A DNA stretch of 64,000 nt from NCBI RefSeq assembly GCF_036373705.1, contig NC_089856.1, positions 26,684,798 through 26,748,797 on the forward strand, in the 5' to 3' direction. Each line of letters starts with the position of its first letter. Positions within the stretch are counted from its first letter, which is position 1. Below the pieces are notes generated by a model. The model saw only the letters and a list, made by a program, of their open reading frames with translations. It did no database searches and was not told the origin of the DNA. Source of the stretch: Amia ocellicauda. Taxonomy: Eukaryota; Chordata; Actinopteri; Amiiformes; Amiidae. A program made the position numbers and the translations under genes. Below, in pieces: positions 1-13,578 of this stretch.

Positions 1-278
1 ATCTAAGTGCAGTGAATGTTTAACTCAAATTGTGTTTAAGGTGGATGAGCAGATGCATGAGGTTGACAAAACTGCAACTCCATCGATTGAGTTTATTGTA
101 GGATTTAAACTAATTTGGAGTAAATTGGACAGATATGGAAACAAGTTATGATTGAATGAAAGAAATGTTTTAAAATTATCCAAAGATTGTGAACTACTGG
201 ACAATCATGAAGCATCTAGGACTGTGGGAATGAGTGAAATGGTATTGTATTATATTGAATTGCACTGCTGTGTTTCAG

Positions 279-3200
279 GACTATCGTCTGGGCTTGTTCC
301 GATGTACATTGGAGAGATCGCGCCCACAGCATATCGAGGAGCCTTTGGGACCTTACACCAGCTGGCTATTGTCACCGGAATATTGCTGAGCCAGGTAAGT
401 GCTTTTGTGATTGATATCATTAACTTCATCTTTCAAAAGAGCACTGTATGCCAAAATGACATAATTGTTTTCATGGTTTTGTTTTGCTACCGACTGGTAA
501 TTGTAGTGTGGTATATGTTTTTGTGTTTGCTCTTCCAAGCATTTAAGGTGATGAGACATTACTCAAGTTAAATGCGTCCGGAGTGTCATAATGACTGCTG
601 AGTTTTATGAATGCCTTTAGATTACTTAAAGACAGGAAAATGTATGCTATTTTATTAAATGAATGAAATGTAGTTGTTACTAAGCGGTGCAGGAAGGGAA
701 GGGTAAAGTAACCTTACTTAGTTTACTTTCCCATGCCTAAATGTTAGATTTCAATTTTGGGTGGGCTATGCCACTTACGTCATTGTTTATTTATATTGTT
801 ACACATACTTTAAACCTAAAGTTTAGGAGAAAGACAACCCCCAATCTAGGATCACTCTTCCTCGAAACACAACCAATCAGATACACACTTAATTGGAAAT
901 ACCATGTTACAAGTTTCCTCTCCTCTGTGTCAGTAGCTTTCTTGACATAGCACCACAACCACTCTCCCTCTTGCATACAACATTAAGAGCAACATTCCTC
1001 TGCCTCCCCAGTCTAACCCTTTGCAGCAGCTCCTTGGCTCCATCCAGCATGTGGGGAGGTTCTGATAGCTACTATTCAAAATCACTATCTTCCATCTACT
1101 TCTATAGGGGGTTGTCCAAACTACTGACAACCCCCTATATTTCATACTTCACTAGATATGCTTTTACACTGTATAAAAACAGTTTACTCTAGTTATTGAT
1201 AACTGTAGGGATGTCTCATGTGGCCAAGCTGACTGTCAGTCTTTTGTGTACAGGTCATTGGTCTAGAATTCCTGCTGGGAAATGATACAATGTGGCCACT
1301 ATTACTGGGCTTGTCAGGAGCACCAGCTGTTCTCCAGAGTTTTCTGCTGCCCCTTTGCCCAGAGAGCCCCCGCTATCTCTACATCAATCTGGGCAAGAAA
1401 GAGGAGACTCAAAATTGTGAGCAAGCTTTTCATGTTCTTGTGTGTTGAGGTGATTAGGCACACATAGTCACAAACATAAAACAAAATAGCATTTTGAATT
1501 GTGCCTCTGTCATTCCATGTCATATTGGCACTATCATACTATCTCCTAAAATAAGTGGCTTTCCACTCATTGAGCACAAGAAGTCTGACAAATGTAAAAT
1601 TGCTTTCACCAATATTCAGTTTGGAACTTTGTGAAGTTTTTATTTATTCCAGGCTGGAGTGAAAAACAACTGTTACATACATGATACCTAATTGAAACAC
1701 AGCTTCTCGTTGAGTTTCTGCAGTTGAAAGCTGTATTGATAGATTCAACATAGTTTTGACCTGAATCTTCCAATTTAACCCAATTCACCTGTGCTCCTTT
1801 AATTGGAATTATGAAAAGGATTTTGCGTAAGCACTCTGCTCCTGTGATTTTCCTCCTTTTAATCTGTGGGACAGGAAGATGGAAATACAAAATTAACCTG
1901 TCCCATCATTGAGCCCCCCTGAGGTTTTGGATCTTCAGCTATTTTATTGTTTTGTTTTAATATATTTACTTAGGTCTGAAGCGGTTAAGAGGAAAATGTG
2001 ACATTGAAAAAGATATGGCTGAGATGAAAAAGGAAAAGCAAGATTCTATAAAGGAGGACAAGATATCCATCCTGAAGCTCCTTCGCTCTACTGATTATCG
2101 ACAACCCCTCTTTGTGGCTCTCATGATGCATCTCTCTCAGCAGTTCTCTGGCATCAATGCAGTGAGTGAAGAGCTGGTGAAACCAGGAAACTCAGCTTTT
2201 ACTCTGTTGTTTTGTTTGGTTTCAGCACATTCACAGTGTATGCCTTTCATTTATACTTCATATTTGGACATGCATCATTTATTTTTGTTCCCATCCTAGA
2301 TTTTTTACTACTCCACTAGTATTTTTGAAACCGCTGGCTTCACCCAACCCGTTTATGCTACAATCGGAGTAGGGGTCATCAACACCATTTTCACCATGCT
2401 TTCAGTAAGTAATCTTCACACATTTTCATTAGGTCATTTATTTTTTAAAGGTTGTACCCTTGTAAATGTTTCTGTTGGATACCATGGTAAAACCACAGGG
2501 AAGTGTGAGAAGTAAAGTGAAATTACATTAAACATTAAACTATATTAGCGTAAAGTAAATGCATTGCAAAATTACTATACATTTTGTATTTACTATAATT
2601 TCCTATTACAAATGTATTGTGCTAAAAATATGCATAACTAACTGTATTTTGGTTTTGTAGAATGGCCCTTTCATTTTACACACCTTATACACTTTTAGGA
2701 GCTATGACTGTCCTATAAGTAATGTGCCAGAGCTCCCATTGCCTGATTAAAGCCTTTTCATCATATTAATTGGTATGATAATCCATATCCTCATGAGACA
2801 CAGCACAGTAAAAGCCTGAATCCCCCTGCACTGCGGACATGAAGCTTCTACTGCATTCTCTTTTTTTAAACCGGTGGAATAGTGCCAGGTCTTATCATGA
2901 AAGCCAGGAAAAATGTAACTGCCAAGTCAAGGACAAAGTGCATAAACAGCAAAGGCTAATGAACTGCTGTGAACCCAGCAAGAAGCCAGATAGAGGATTT
3001 GTGGGATACACTGAAATTCACTACCAGTCAGGATTAGTTATTCAAAATATAAATCGTGTCATTAATAATTAAACCAGGAAATAATAATAATAAATCCCAA
3101 AAAATCCACCTTAAAATGTGTTGTATCATAAACCCATAAGTCACAAACAATTTTATCAGCTTTATCTTTTCAGGAATGTGTATAACTCATTCAAATAAAT

Positions 3201-5965
3201 ACTGCATCCTTTGAAAGGATTTTTGTTTTAATTGTATTGTCTTAGATTTATTGCGATTGTATCCTGTATTCTGATTGCAAAGGTAATGACTGGCATTAAT
3301 ACTTCACATCATCAATTCTGGCAGCTCACATGCTTTTATGATTTTTTTTTTAAGGTGGTGCTGGTCGACAAAGCTGGTAGACGCACCCTATGTTTGATAG
3401 GATTAGCAGGAATGTGCGTCTGTGCAATAATCATGACTGTTGGACTGGTGTACTTGGTAGGTCATATTGCTTTATTCATTCTGCTCCTCCCTGTCATTAA
3501 CAGTCGGTTTCAAAGATGAGTTATTCAAAGTATTTTTATTGGTATTCTTACCAAACCCCCCCCAAAAGAATATGAAAAATAGCCCCTTGCTGTGTAAAAG
3601 TAAACTTTGAATATATGGGTGAAAAATTAAAGGAAAAACCTGAATAAATGAGTGGAGGAACATAACGAATGCAGATGCCTTCAAACAGGTTTACTGCATG
3701 ATAGATACAATTAAACACTTAACATCCTATCATGCTCTGTGGCATGTATAAAAATGCTGAACAGGCCCAGTTGACCTCAGTTTTGGATCAAGATGGCAAG
3801 AGGAAAGGATCTAAGTGACTTTGAATGAGGAGTCATTATTGGGGCACGAATGGCAGGAGCTTCAGTCACAAAGACTGCTCAAACTGGTCAGTGTTTCAAT
3901 AGGAACAGTGACTAAAGTTACATCTGCTTTTAGATCTATGGGAAAGACATCAGTAAATAGGGTTGGAAATTGTGGTCGAAAGCGCACATTTGATGACTGT
4001 GATGCTCGTGCATTATTACGATATGTCAGGAAAAACAGAATAGCAGCTTTTTCCCAGGTGACTGAGAATGCAAGGCAGTCTGTTGAGAACTACACAGAGA
4101 GGGATATTATAGTAGGGTTGCAGTAAACCCCTCATTACAAAGACAAATGCACATTTGAGAGTTCAGTGGTGCAAAAACCATAGGCACTGTTCTACAGAAA
4201 TGTGGAAAAAATCAGATGAGTCATCCTTCACCATATTCTTGACAAGTGGGCGAGTAAATGTGTGGCGACCCAAGAGAGCGGTACAGGCCTGACTGCTTGA
4301 CCCCTATAGTGAGGGGGGGTCCGGAGGCTCTGTTATGCTGTGGGGGGCATTTTCCTGGCATGGTTTGGATCAACTTGTCCCTTTAGAGTGAAGGGTCACT
4401 GCAAATCATTACAAAGTTATTCTGAGTGATCACCTTTATCTATGGTGAAACATTTCTATCCTGATGGGAGTGGTCTCTTTCAGGATGACAATGCCCCATC
4501 CACAGAGCACGAGGGGTCACTGAATGGTTTGATGAGTTTGAAAATTATGTGAATCATATGCTATGGCCTTCATAGTCACCAGATCTCAACCCAATTGAAC
4601 ATCTATGGGAGGTTTTGGACCGACGTGTTAGACAGCGCTCTCCACCACCATCATCAAAACACCAAATGAGGGAATATCTTTTGGATGAATCGTGATCCAT
4701 CCCTCCAATAGAGTTCCAGAGACTTGTAGAATCTGTGCCAAGACCATTGAAGCTGTTCTGGTGGCTTGTGGAGGCCCAACACCTTACTGAGACACTTTGT
4801 CACCTGTCTGTATGCATGTATGTATGTATATATAAATCTTAAAATGTGCATTGCTTTTCCAATAATCTGCTTTAATTTACAATGTCTCCATAGGACCAGT
4901 TTGCTTGGATGAGCTATGTCAGCATGGCAGGCATCTTCTTGTTTGTATGTTTCTTTGAGATTGGCCCTGGCCCTATCCCATGGTTCTTTGTGGCAGAGCT
5001 CTTCAGCCAGGGCCCTCGACCATCTGCCATTGCTTTAGCTGGCTGCTGCAACTGGACCAGCAACTTCCTCATTGGGATGTGTTTTCCATATATACAGGTG
5101 AGGAAACATTTCGGCAGGTAGCATACTGGTTTGCAAATGATGTAACAAAATGATACTGAAGGACCAAAAGACAGCACATTTCAATGGGAAGATTAAGGTA
5201 ATGCATGGTCCAGACAAAAAAAAAAATGTAAATCCCAATTCACCCATCAATTGCAAATTCACAATCCAGTACTTGATGGTGGATTTCCATTGGATAGTTG
5301 CAAGAAGCTATTTGGCAAATGGAAAGCTTGAAGTGACTCATTCATAAATTCCTAGTCAATCCAGCCCCTAATATACATTTATTTGTTTATAGTTAGGTAG
5401 TTGAACCAGACGATTTATATTTTAAGAACTGTTTAATTCAATTTACCAACATCTGTGTCTTAGCTATGCTATACAAATTGAAACTGTATTGGCAATAATT
5501 ATTAATCCACATATGTTTGAATATGAATTGACATTCTCTAGTATATGAAATGTTGAATCCAAAACTATGTACTTTTCTTCAAGTACAAAATGTATTTGCC
5601 ATGTGTTTGGTAATTAATTGGTAAAGATCCATTATCACTGGTTCTAATGCTGAGTTGACATGAGAGGTTCAATGCAACTGAACACCACGATAAAAGAAAA
5701 TAATAGGATTTGGGGGGTAAATCTGGCCCTACTGTCTCTCAGCTGCCTCTTTATTTCCCAGGGTTTTTGTGGAAGTTACGTCTTCATCATCTTCGCTGTC
5801 CTGCTGTTCTTCTTCACCATGTTTGCCTACTTCCGAGTGCCTGAAACAAAGGGAAAGACTTTTGAGGAAATCTCAGCAGAATTCTATCGCCGACGTCATG
5901 GCACACTCCCCAGCCCTAAAGCTGCAACTGAGATGTTATATCTGGGGACATCGACAGATGCCTGA
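279..5965 (+). CDS. slc2a2: Solute carrier family 2 member 2 (GLUT2 facilitative glucose transporter), 3' part of gene
   Basis: This is a 12-TM sugar uniporter of the plasma membrane (liver, beta-cell, gut and kidney type). Seven coding exons read as 279-394, 1254-1416, 1974-2161, 2300-2404, 3355-3456, 4894-5097 and 5762-5965, each with AG/GT borders. The joined frame stays open for 359 residues, and the missing N-terminal exons lie left of the window. Visible family motifs are [23 protein letters not shown] in the central loop, the TM7 motif [22 protein letters not shown] in TM10 and [11 protein letters not shown] before the C-tail. The tail [15 protein letters not shown] resembles the GLUT2 end and not that of GLUT1, 3 or 4. 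The exon 3 to 4 junction (1416/1974) splits a Cys codon. The intron 3457-4893 holds a dead Tc1 copy. Where GLUT2 usually has an HVA tripeptide before QQFSG, this copy has HLS. Neighbouring eif5a2 on the same strand supports the call. Confidence 0.95.
3790..4830 (+). mobile_element. Degenerate Tc1-like DNA transposon in an slc2a2 intron
   Basis: The segment reads as an old Tc1 transposase copy with many stops and frameshifts. It starts near ATGGCAAGAGGAAAGGATCT ([11 protein letters not shown]-like). A middle stretch (about 3870-4060) gives [20 protein letters not shown] and a GRKRTFDD-like linker. Near 4480 there is a QDDNAP-like remnant of the second catalytic Asp region, and near 4581-4630 [17 protein letters not shown], which carries the third catalytic residue. 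It lies between slc2a2 coding exons in sense orientation and must be spliced out. Terminal inverted repeats were not resolved, so the borders are approximate. Confidence 0.85.
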
Positions 5966-8223
5966 GAGTCTCCGAACAAGAGAACGCAAGAGCTGCCATT
6001 TTGGAAGTTATATACCTGTCCCATTTTTTTTTTTTATATATATCCACCCTGAAGAAAAAAAAAAAAAAAAAACTAATTTTGAGAGATGTCTGTTACACTA
6101 CAGGACTTTCAGTATTTTGAACACTACGGAAACACATAAAATGCAAACACAAAATTTAATGGCATTTCTGTGCTAAAAACATTCCGTTCTGTGACTATTG
6201 AATTAAACTAATACTATGCAATGGCTTTGATATCAACCACATTGTAAAGAGAAACTCTGGGCTGAGCTCAATTGCTCTGTTTTAAATATATGTATATTGA
6301 CATTTCTTAAGATCTAAGTGCTTTTCCAGGAGTTACTTTCTTTGCATGCATATAAAACATTCAATCAGACATTGCGCCCTTGACATCCAAACACAAACAC
6401 AGCTGTCACTGGCTGTAAAGTTCAGTAATAGGCTGGGTTGTGAGTGTATATGAGATTTTGTTCTCGTTTGACTGATCTGGTTATAGAAACAGAATCTGTC
6501 TATTGTTCAGGGAGTCAAATAGAGATCAAAGTATAGAGAAGTTTCTGGGACATATAGGAAATGGAACATGAATGGACTTATCTCTGGTTTCTTAGGCACT
6601 TTTATTTCTAATATATGAATAAATAGAGTCAAAGTAATTGGGAAAGGAAAAGACTGTTAACAATGTAACAGCTGCTGTTGCAATTTTATGAAACACTGTC
6701 CTTGCATATTTTCAAATGAGGCAGCACTTCTTTCCTTTTTGTGAACACTGTTTAAAAAAAGTGATCTAATGCCAGCTACATTTTTAGTTTCCATGTAGTT
6801 TGCAAGATTAACTTTGATTTGTTATACCTTGTTTGTATGGTGAATTGTGTTGTTTGTCATTGAGAGTATGCATGAAAGCATAACATTACTGTATGTTAAA
6901 TCCAACAGCTTTTGCTACATGAATTACTGATAAGAAAAATGTCCTATAGGAACGTCATGCAGAAATCTTTTGCAAACTCCTTCTAAACTATTTAAAGGAT
7001 CCTATAAAACTACTTGCAGTGCTTATGACTGGATGTTATACAGCTGAGACTAAATGGGAGAGAAATAGAATCTGCCTTCCACACACCTTTGAGATTTGAC
7101 TGCATTATTCAACTGTTCTTCAGCAGCTAACTAGAAGACCTTTATACAGATATCTGTTAATTTTTAACTTCTATGAAACACAAACATGTTTGTTAAAAGC
7201 AAACCCTAATTCCCTTTCTAAAAGCTCGACAGATTGTAATTTATGTTAATGGAGCATGATAATTGAATTTTACATTTCACTTTGTCGTGTTTTACTCTAC
7301 CTCTGCTAAGTTACTATATTATTACATTTCACAATTGTGATTTGATGACTCAGTGGAAACTCTGAAGATAAATGATACCTTGTGAAAACAACACTTGCCT
7401 GAGCTTGGCGACCTTGGCAGTGATGGGGCGAACTGCATGTGCAGTAACCCCCCCCCCAAAGCACTCAAGAGCATAGACACTTGAGGGAAGTCTATGGGAG
7501 GTGAATCTATAGGTCAGGCCTTAAAGAGCTGCGGAATCCTTTTTATTATTTTAATTCCAATCTCAACAACTTTTTTTCCTTCCTTTGTCAAAATCACCAT
7601 TATCTGCTACCACTTATTGCTAGGCTCTGTTTCAGTTTTTGGCCTATCCCTTAGACCACTGCTGACTGGATTTCAATTAACATAACGCAAAGGGTCAATT
7701 GTTGAATGACAATATATTGTCATTAATATTCAATTTTTCAATCAGCATCTCGCTTGTTACAACTGCTTTGATTAGAAAATTGAATAAATTATGTGTTTAT
7801 GGTGCTATCTCCTACATAAGTATATAGAAGGACATTAAATAAGGAAAACTATTGGGGGGGCAGCATTACACGTTATAAATCTGGTTTTAGACTAAGTGAG
7901 GGTGAATTTACCTGTTTTATCACCAGCTACACAGACACCTTTCTGTAAACAAACATGATCATATGTTGGCCCTGTGTTTCTCCAGTACCAAGCCTAAAAA
8001 ATACAAAGGTAACTGAACTGAAGACAAGAGGTGCCACAGATCATGGTTCTTTTAAAATGGCTTCCGAATTGTGCTTTTATAAATCCTCAAACTGAGACTA
8101 AAATAGCCCCCTACTGCCCTCTGGAGTTGTCATAAAGAAATGAGAAAATGTCCGAGTCCATCCCCAAATGCTGTCTATAATGCATTGAACTTAATTGATG
8201 CATGGTGCTTCATTAACATATCA

Positions 8224-8294
<71 letters not shown>

Positions 8295-9480
8295 TGAGTA
8301 ATCTGAAATTTGTTGAATGCTTTTATTTTATGCACAAATATGTACACTGACACTTTCAGAATAGTAGCTCCTTCACATTGTGCAATGTTTCCTTTCCTAA
8401 TGACCTCTAGAATCTACCAAAGGTTAGATAGTCTTATTAGCAGGACTGTGCCTTTTAACTGGAACATGTTCCTGTAATTTAATTAATTGTAATATCACAT
8501 TGGGTGCAGTGCCCTCTATTGGGCACATTGTACAATTGGTGACAGTCTCAGGAGAGATACAATAGGATGATTGTGTATTGATGTGTTTGTCAACCACAGG
8601 AACTCCACAGTGATTGATTACTTGAGCACTTTTCCCAAAAGGATATATAAGCAATGATGACAGAAGCTGCTACCTCATGTGCTAACATAATGCTTTTTTT
8701 TAAATAACCATGTAAGGATGTCTCTGTTGATTGAAATGTACAAGTTGTAGGGGGTGTCATGTTATTTCTGACAGTTGCTTACATCTGATGTCAGGAGCCA
8801 GGTCAAAAGTCGTTGATTTAATGACCTTGCTAATATATATATTGCAGATGCACGTTATATTATAAAGTTTAAATTTGTATATAGTAACTTGCTAAAGCAG
8901 TGTCAGTAACAGCAAATAATAATACCTAGGTAAAATGCTATTTAGAGTTAGTTGTACAGTTGTAAAGGGGGGATACAAACTTTGCTTTTCCTCTTTAGTT
9001 TTACAAAATTAATTTACACAGTTTTTCCGATGACGATTTTATATCCAAATTCGAAAACTATAGTAGGTTACTAGTCACAATTAAAATGCACCTTCTTTAT
9101 TATTAATTTGTCTAAATTGTCACACACTGTAATAAAGGAATTTATTTAATGCTAATGTAAAGCTAATTTATATGTGTAAGGGTGATTTGACATTTGTTGA
9201 AATGTGTTTTTGGTGAAAGGAAGGTAATATGCTGAATACAATGACTACACCACCACCACCAGTGATAATTATTGTAATTATTGATGTTCATGAGTGGATA
9301 GTGTTAACATGAAACAGACAGTGATATTACATTTTGTAATTCGTTAGGGGGGAAAACATAAATTATATATACAATAAATGATATATAAATGCAAACAATC
9401 AAAATGCATTCTTCTATCGGTTACATTGTACATCCACTGAGGTTTTACAGTATAAAATAACCTGATCATTACTTCTGAAC
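5966..9480. other. slc2a2 3' UTR and slc2a2-eif5a2 intergenic DNA
   Basis: AT-rich sequence follows the slc2a2 stop codon. An AATAAA at 6618-6623 is one possible polyadenylation signal, about 650 bases after the stop. There are poly-T and poly-A runs near 6027 and 6055, and a (GT)n(AT)n microsatellite (listed separately). No coding region longer than background, RNA gene or recognisable transposon was seen. Confidence 0.6.
8226..8292. repeat. (GT)n-(AT)n compound microsatellite
   Basis: About 33 bases of GT repeats run directly into about 34 bases of AT repeats. It is a simple sequence repeat in intergenic DNA and likely polymorphic. Confidence 0.97.
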
Positions 9481-9489
9481 AAATGCCAG

Positions 9490-9682
9490 CTTGCTCCCTC
9501 TTACCTCGCTTTCGTTTGTGATGCCCTCCCCCCCACCTCTTGCATTGTCCTGACGTCACGGACTGCATTTAAACCGGAAGCTGGAGGGATTCTGGGAAAT
9601 TCTTCAGTGAGCCCGCCCCTTGCAAGGCTGCCGCAGTAAAATTGGGCGCGCCTGCGCAGTCACGCTCCCTTTTTGTTGGAAG
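9490..9682 (+). promoter_or_regulatory. eif5a2: eif5a2 promoter and non-coding exon 1
   Basis: A GC- and CpG-rich island starts here within AT-rich DNA and extends to about 10.7 kb. A perfect CRE palindrome TGACGTCA lies at 9551-9558. A GC box (GCCCGCCCC) follows near 9610, and an NRF1-like GCGCCTGCGCA at about 9648. The transcript start is inferred near 9600-9660. Exon 1 appears to end at 9682 before a strong donor (GTAAGG). The matching acceptor is at 11419, just before the coding start, leaving a 1.7-kb first intron. No TATA box was seen, as expected for a housekeeping CpG-island promoter. Confidence 0.65.
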
Positions 9683-11440
9683 GTAAGGGCTAGCATGGCG
9701 CGTGCTTCTCTCCGCAGTAAAAAATAAAAAAATAAAAACTTTTCACCGTTTAGCGAGGCAGCTTTGTAAGGCAGACTTGTTGAGTTGAGTTTAGGGAAGA
9801 ACGGAGTAAGCCAGAGAGTTTAAGAAGTGGGTAATTTGTGCGCGACGCGGCTGCACGGCGGCAGGGTGTGGGTTCGTGTTTTAATTTCTCTCCCTCTCTC
9901 CTGGCTGCCCGAGATGAAAAGGAAAGGCATGGGGCCTGGTGCGCGCTCGATGCACTTTTCACATTTATCTTCCCAAATGCGTGCTAAAGTAACTGATCTG
10001 CCTCGGAAAAGCTGCTTCGTGAGAGTTTTCAATGTATACGTCTTCGTTCTTATGGGAGTTGTATCGCCTTTATAAACAGACAAGTGTTTGTTTATGGATT
10101 TTGTCTAGAGCAAATGAAAGAAAGCAGGAGGGGGTTCTTTTATCTCCTCCGTGTGTTATATTGCGCGACTTTCTTTCCCCCCGTATCTCGACCGTTAATA
10201 CGGATACATCGCACTTCATTTGTTTTTACTTTACTTTTCTTTCAGTATTCTGACAATTTTAACACGATTTATGGGGAGTGCGGGGTGAGGTATGTAAAGC
10301 CATTTTTGAATGAAGGCATCGGTTTAAATGATTTTAAAGAGTTTTGTACTTGATGCCAATCCATGATGTATTTGTCACTTTCTGCGGAATCGCGGTTGAT
10401 TGAATGAAATCGGGGCATTTGGGAAGGACGGGCTCTGGCCTACTCGCGTGGAAACGAAGTTTGCGGGGCTCGGGTTGTTTGGTGCGCGGATCTCGCGTGT
10501 ATTCTCCTGGGCTGGACTGTTGCGCGGTCCGCGTATTTCTCGGCGTGTTCGACGGGCCTCCTCTTGAATAGCCGGAGCACCATGATGCTGCAGGTTAGCA
10601 GCTCGCAGTTGAAGCCTGTTTCCGCTTCCCGATCAAAGCTCAGGCCAAACACAGACACGTGGACAGGGCGTGGGATAGCGGCTGGAAAGTAATCGTGGGG
10701 GATGCTGTTAATCGAACAATATTATATAGTGTCTCTGGGATAATGACGTTCTGCAGATCTTTAGAGGTTTCTGATTGGTTTTTTTTTTTTTTTTTTAAGT
10801 ACTTGGCAAATCGTGATCAATGTACGCCCAATTGACCCCCCCCTGCCTTGTATGCTTTGAAAGTTTCGGTAATGGATTCAGACGAATGAAGTAGTCTGGC
10901 AATTGTTTTGCGGGTTGTCCCTGTCCTTGTTCATCTGAAATGCTAATCGTGATGGGATTTTGAATTAAATTGTAGTGTTAAATGTGGTTGGCTAGTGGCG
11001 AGTGACCCGTGCAGATGTTGTGAAAGGTTATGATGAAAGTGTTGATAAACATTACAGCGCAATAACCTAACTTACTTTGCCGAATTAAACCTACAGGCAT
11101 TCAAACTTATTGCATTTTTTTTGTCAGTCTGTCTTCAGTCAGGCCTTTCAAATCGTATGTTACTGCATTGCACCTGTTATGTTCTCTAATTCTGACCAAT
11201 GTATTTGTAATGTTACTGGTTTAACTGTTCATTTTCTTGGTTAATGTAACTTTCATTTGACTACCAAATTATTTTCACTAATGTGTATCTGTTTTGCGAA
11301 AGTTGCCAATGATGCAGGCATCAACAAGACTTGTTCATTGTAAATTTACTTGTAATGACTACAGCATTAAAAAAAAAAAGTAGTTTTGAAGGTTTAATGA
11401 GTTGGGTCTTTTTCTGCAGTACCCCTAGAATCAATCCACC

Positions 11441-13578
11441 ATGGCAGACCCTGATATTGATTTCACCAGTGGAGATGCTGGGGCTTCCACCACCATCCCC
11501 ATGCAATGCAGTGCTCTGCGCAAGAACGGGTTTGTGGTGCTGAAAGGACGTCCATGCAAGATTGTTGAAATGTCAACTTCCAAGACTGGCAAGCACGGCC
11601 ACGCCAAGGTAATGTGATGTTTTTTTGTCATAGCTATATCATTAATCGAATCTCAATCCAAAAGGTGAATTAAACATCAGCCATGTAGTTCAATACAAAA
11701 TGTTTCCTGCACTAAATGTTTCTACCCTTTGTGTGGGCAGGTTCACATGATTGGGATTGACATTTTCACTGGTAAGAAGTATGAAGATATCTGCCCTTCC
11801 ACCCACAACATGGATGTCCCTAACATCAAGAGAAATGACTTCCAGGTGAGCTAGTCTTATAGTTTTAAGCATATTTCATGTAGGTACCCCATTAAGTCCT
11901 TGACTCTTCATTTGACATTGCCATGGCTATAAAATTGTTGTTTCCAGGGTTAGCTTTACCTTTATGCTGTCCAATGGAGTTCACTTTGCTTCCCTTGCAA
12001 TAATCAACCCTTTTAAAGTGTTCCATTTGTGCTCTACGAACTTAATTTGTAAGGTTAATGTTAAAATGCTGTATAGCCTGTAAAAAAAATCCCATAGGGC
12101 TTGTGGGTTTTCCATCCTCGGACATCTCTTTTTGTAAGGTCACACACACACTTCTCAAATTTTGTGTTGATAAATCAACCAAATCAAGGTTTACTTTTTT
12201 GGTACTACTAGAACATGATTAGTTTCATCTAAGCAGTGTGCACCAGTTAGTCAAGGTTCTTGGAGCTTGCAATTTTCTTGTGTACCTTGGACTCGTACTC
12301 TGGCTTCATGCATTTATAGTTGAACAGCTTGCATTTGTCTAGATCTTAAGTCATTTTATTACTTGATTTGATTTATTTTTTTACTGGTACATGTGCCAAA
12401 CTACCCATAGATCTAATGTCAATCAAATGCATGCTGACTGCTGAGAATACTTGTCTGTTTTGTTTTTGTCATGTATGCATTAAATCTGATGTATGGTAGT
12501 GTAGCACTGTCTCTTACACTCCAACTACATGCTCATTTATTTTTTTACCCAGCTGATTGGCATTACAGATGGTTTCCTTTCCCTGCTGATGGACAATGGG
12601 GAAGTCCGTGAGGATCTCAGACTGCCAGATGGTGATCTGGGCAAAGAAATTGAAAGCAAATATGAAGCTGGTGAAGAGATGCTGGTAAGCTGGAATTGTT
12701 GCACTTCTGAGTTGACCTGTCCTCATGGTTGAATTCTTGTGCATTTTGTACTATTGTGTGTGTACTGTTAAGGTTCCATCAGTTTAACATGCTTCTTAAA
12801 GTGAATGATTTTAATTCCTCAAATCCTTCCCCACAACCTCCACTCAAACCTATGTGATAATTATGGAGTATGCTTTGTAGTTCTTGCCATTGAAAGCTTA
12901 GTCACTTATAAGTGATGGTTGTCTTGTACCTGGTAGTACCTATTTTAATGTCAAATTTCTTATACTAAATACATCTACTTGATTTGTAATTTGACAGGAT
13001 AAGTTTCAAATTCATAATTCTCTGCCTATGAAATATATGCTAGACAAACCATTTTGGTTATTTAAATAAATCAAACTCATAGCATTTTAACTTCCAAACC
13101 TGTAAATCCACAGGATTTTTACAAATGAAGTCTAAATGTCTTCAATTCTTACACTAAGATCTGAAATAAATCCCTACAAGTATAAAAGGGGGAAGGTGGT
13201 ACCTTTTCAACTGGATAGACAATCATTTATTGGTTGTTGCACTGAGCTCATCAGCAGATGTAATTGTAATTACATGTAGAAATGTAATTTGGGAGACCCA
13301 CTAGTAGGAATCTTGCAATTTAAAAGCAGATTGTAATATACCAGTCATTATAGTTACTCCTTGCTCAGTTTATGCTGTAATCTTGAAATGGTTTTATGCA
13401 ATTGTTAATTTAAACTGCTTGTTTTAGTATGTCTATTGCTTTTGTTCAGCTTGTAATTGATAAATAGATGATGAAAAGCATTAAACATTCATGTTTTTCT
13501 CCCCCACACCACCAGATCTCAGTGCTTTCAGCCATGGGAGAGGAGTCTGCAGTTGCCATCAAGCCCATGACCAAGTAA
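11441..13578 (+). CDS. eif5a2: Eukaryotic translation initiation factor 5A-2 (hypusine-containing eIF5A)
   Basis: eIF5A binds the ribosomal E site and promotes peptide-bond formation and termination; it acts in the cytosol and needs hypusine. Coding exons are 11441-11608, 11741-11845, 12553-12684 and 13516-13578, giving 155 residues, one more than human eIF5A. The ATG sits in a good Kozak context (CCACCATGG), 21 bases after the exon-2 acceptor. The N-terminal SH3-like domain contains [12 protein letters not shown], with the lysine to be hypusinated at residue 51. The C-terminal OB-fold begins around the second splice junction. The protein ends [12 protein letters not shown]. Position between slc2a2 and rpl22l1 supports eif5a2, although NDFQLIGI and the LSAM segment look more like eIF5A1, so the paralogue call rests mainly on synteny. 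Confidence 0.92.

Noticed and set aside
7440-7685. 63-codon open frame with hydrophobic residues
   Set aside because: It is short, in intergenic DNA after slc2a2, and has no known family or promoter signs.
9827-10353. Overlapping open frames in the GC-rich region after eif5a2 exon 1
   Set aside because: They lie in the first intron, have no family motif and reflect low stop-codon density in GC-rich DNA.
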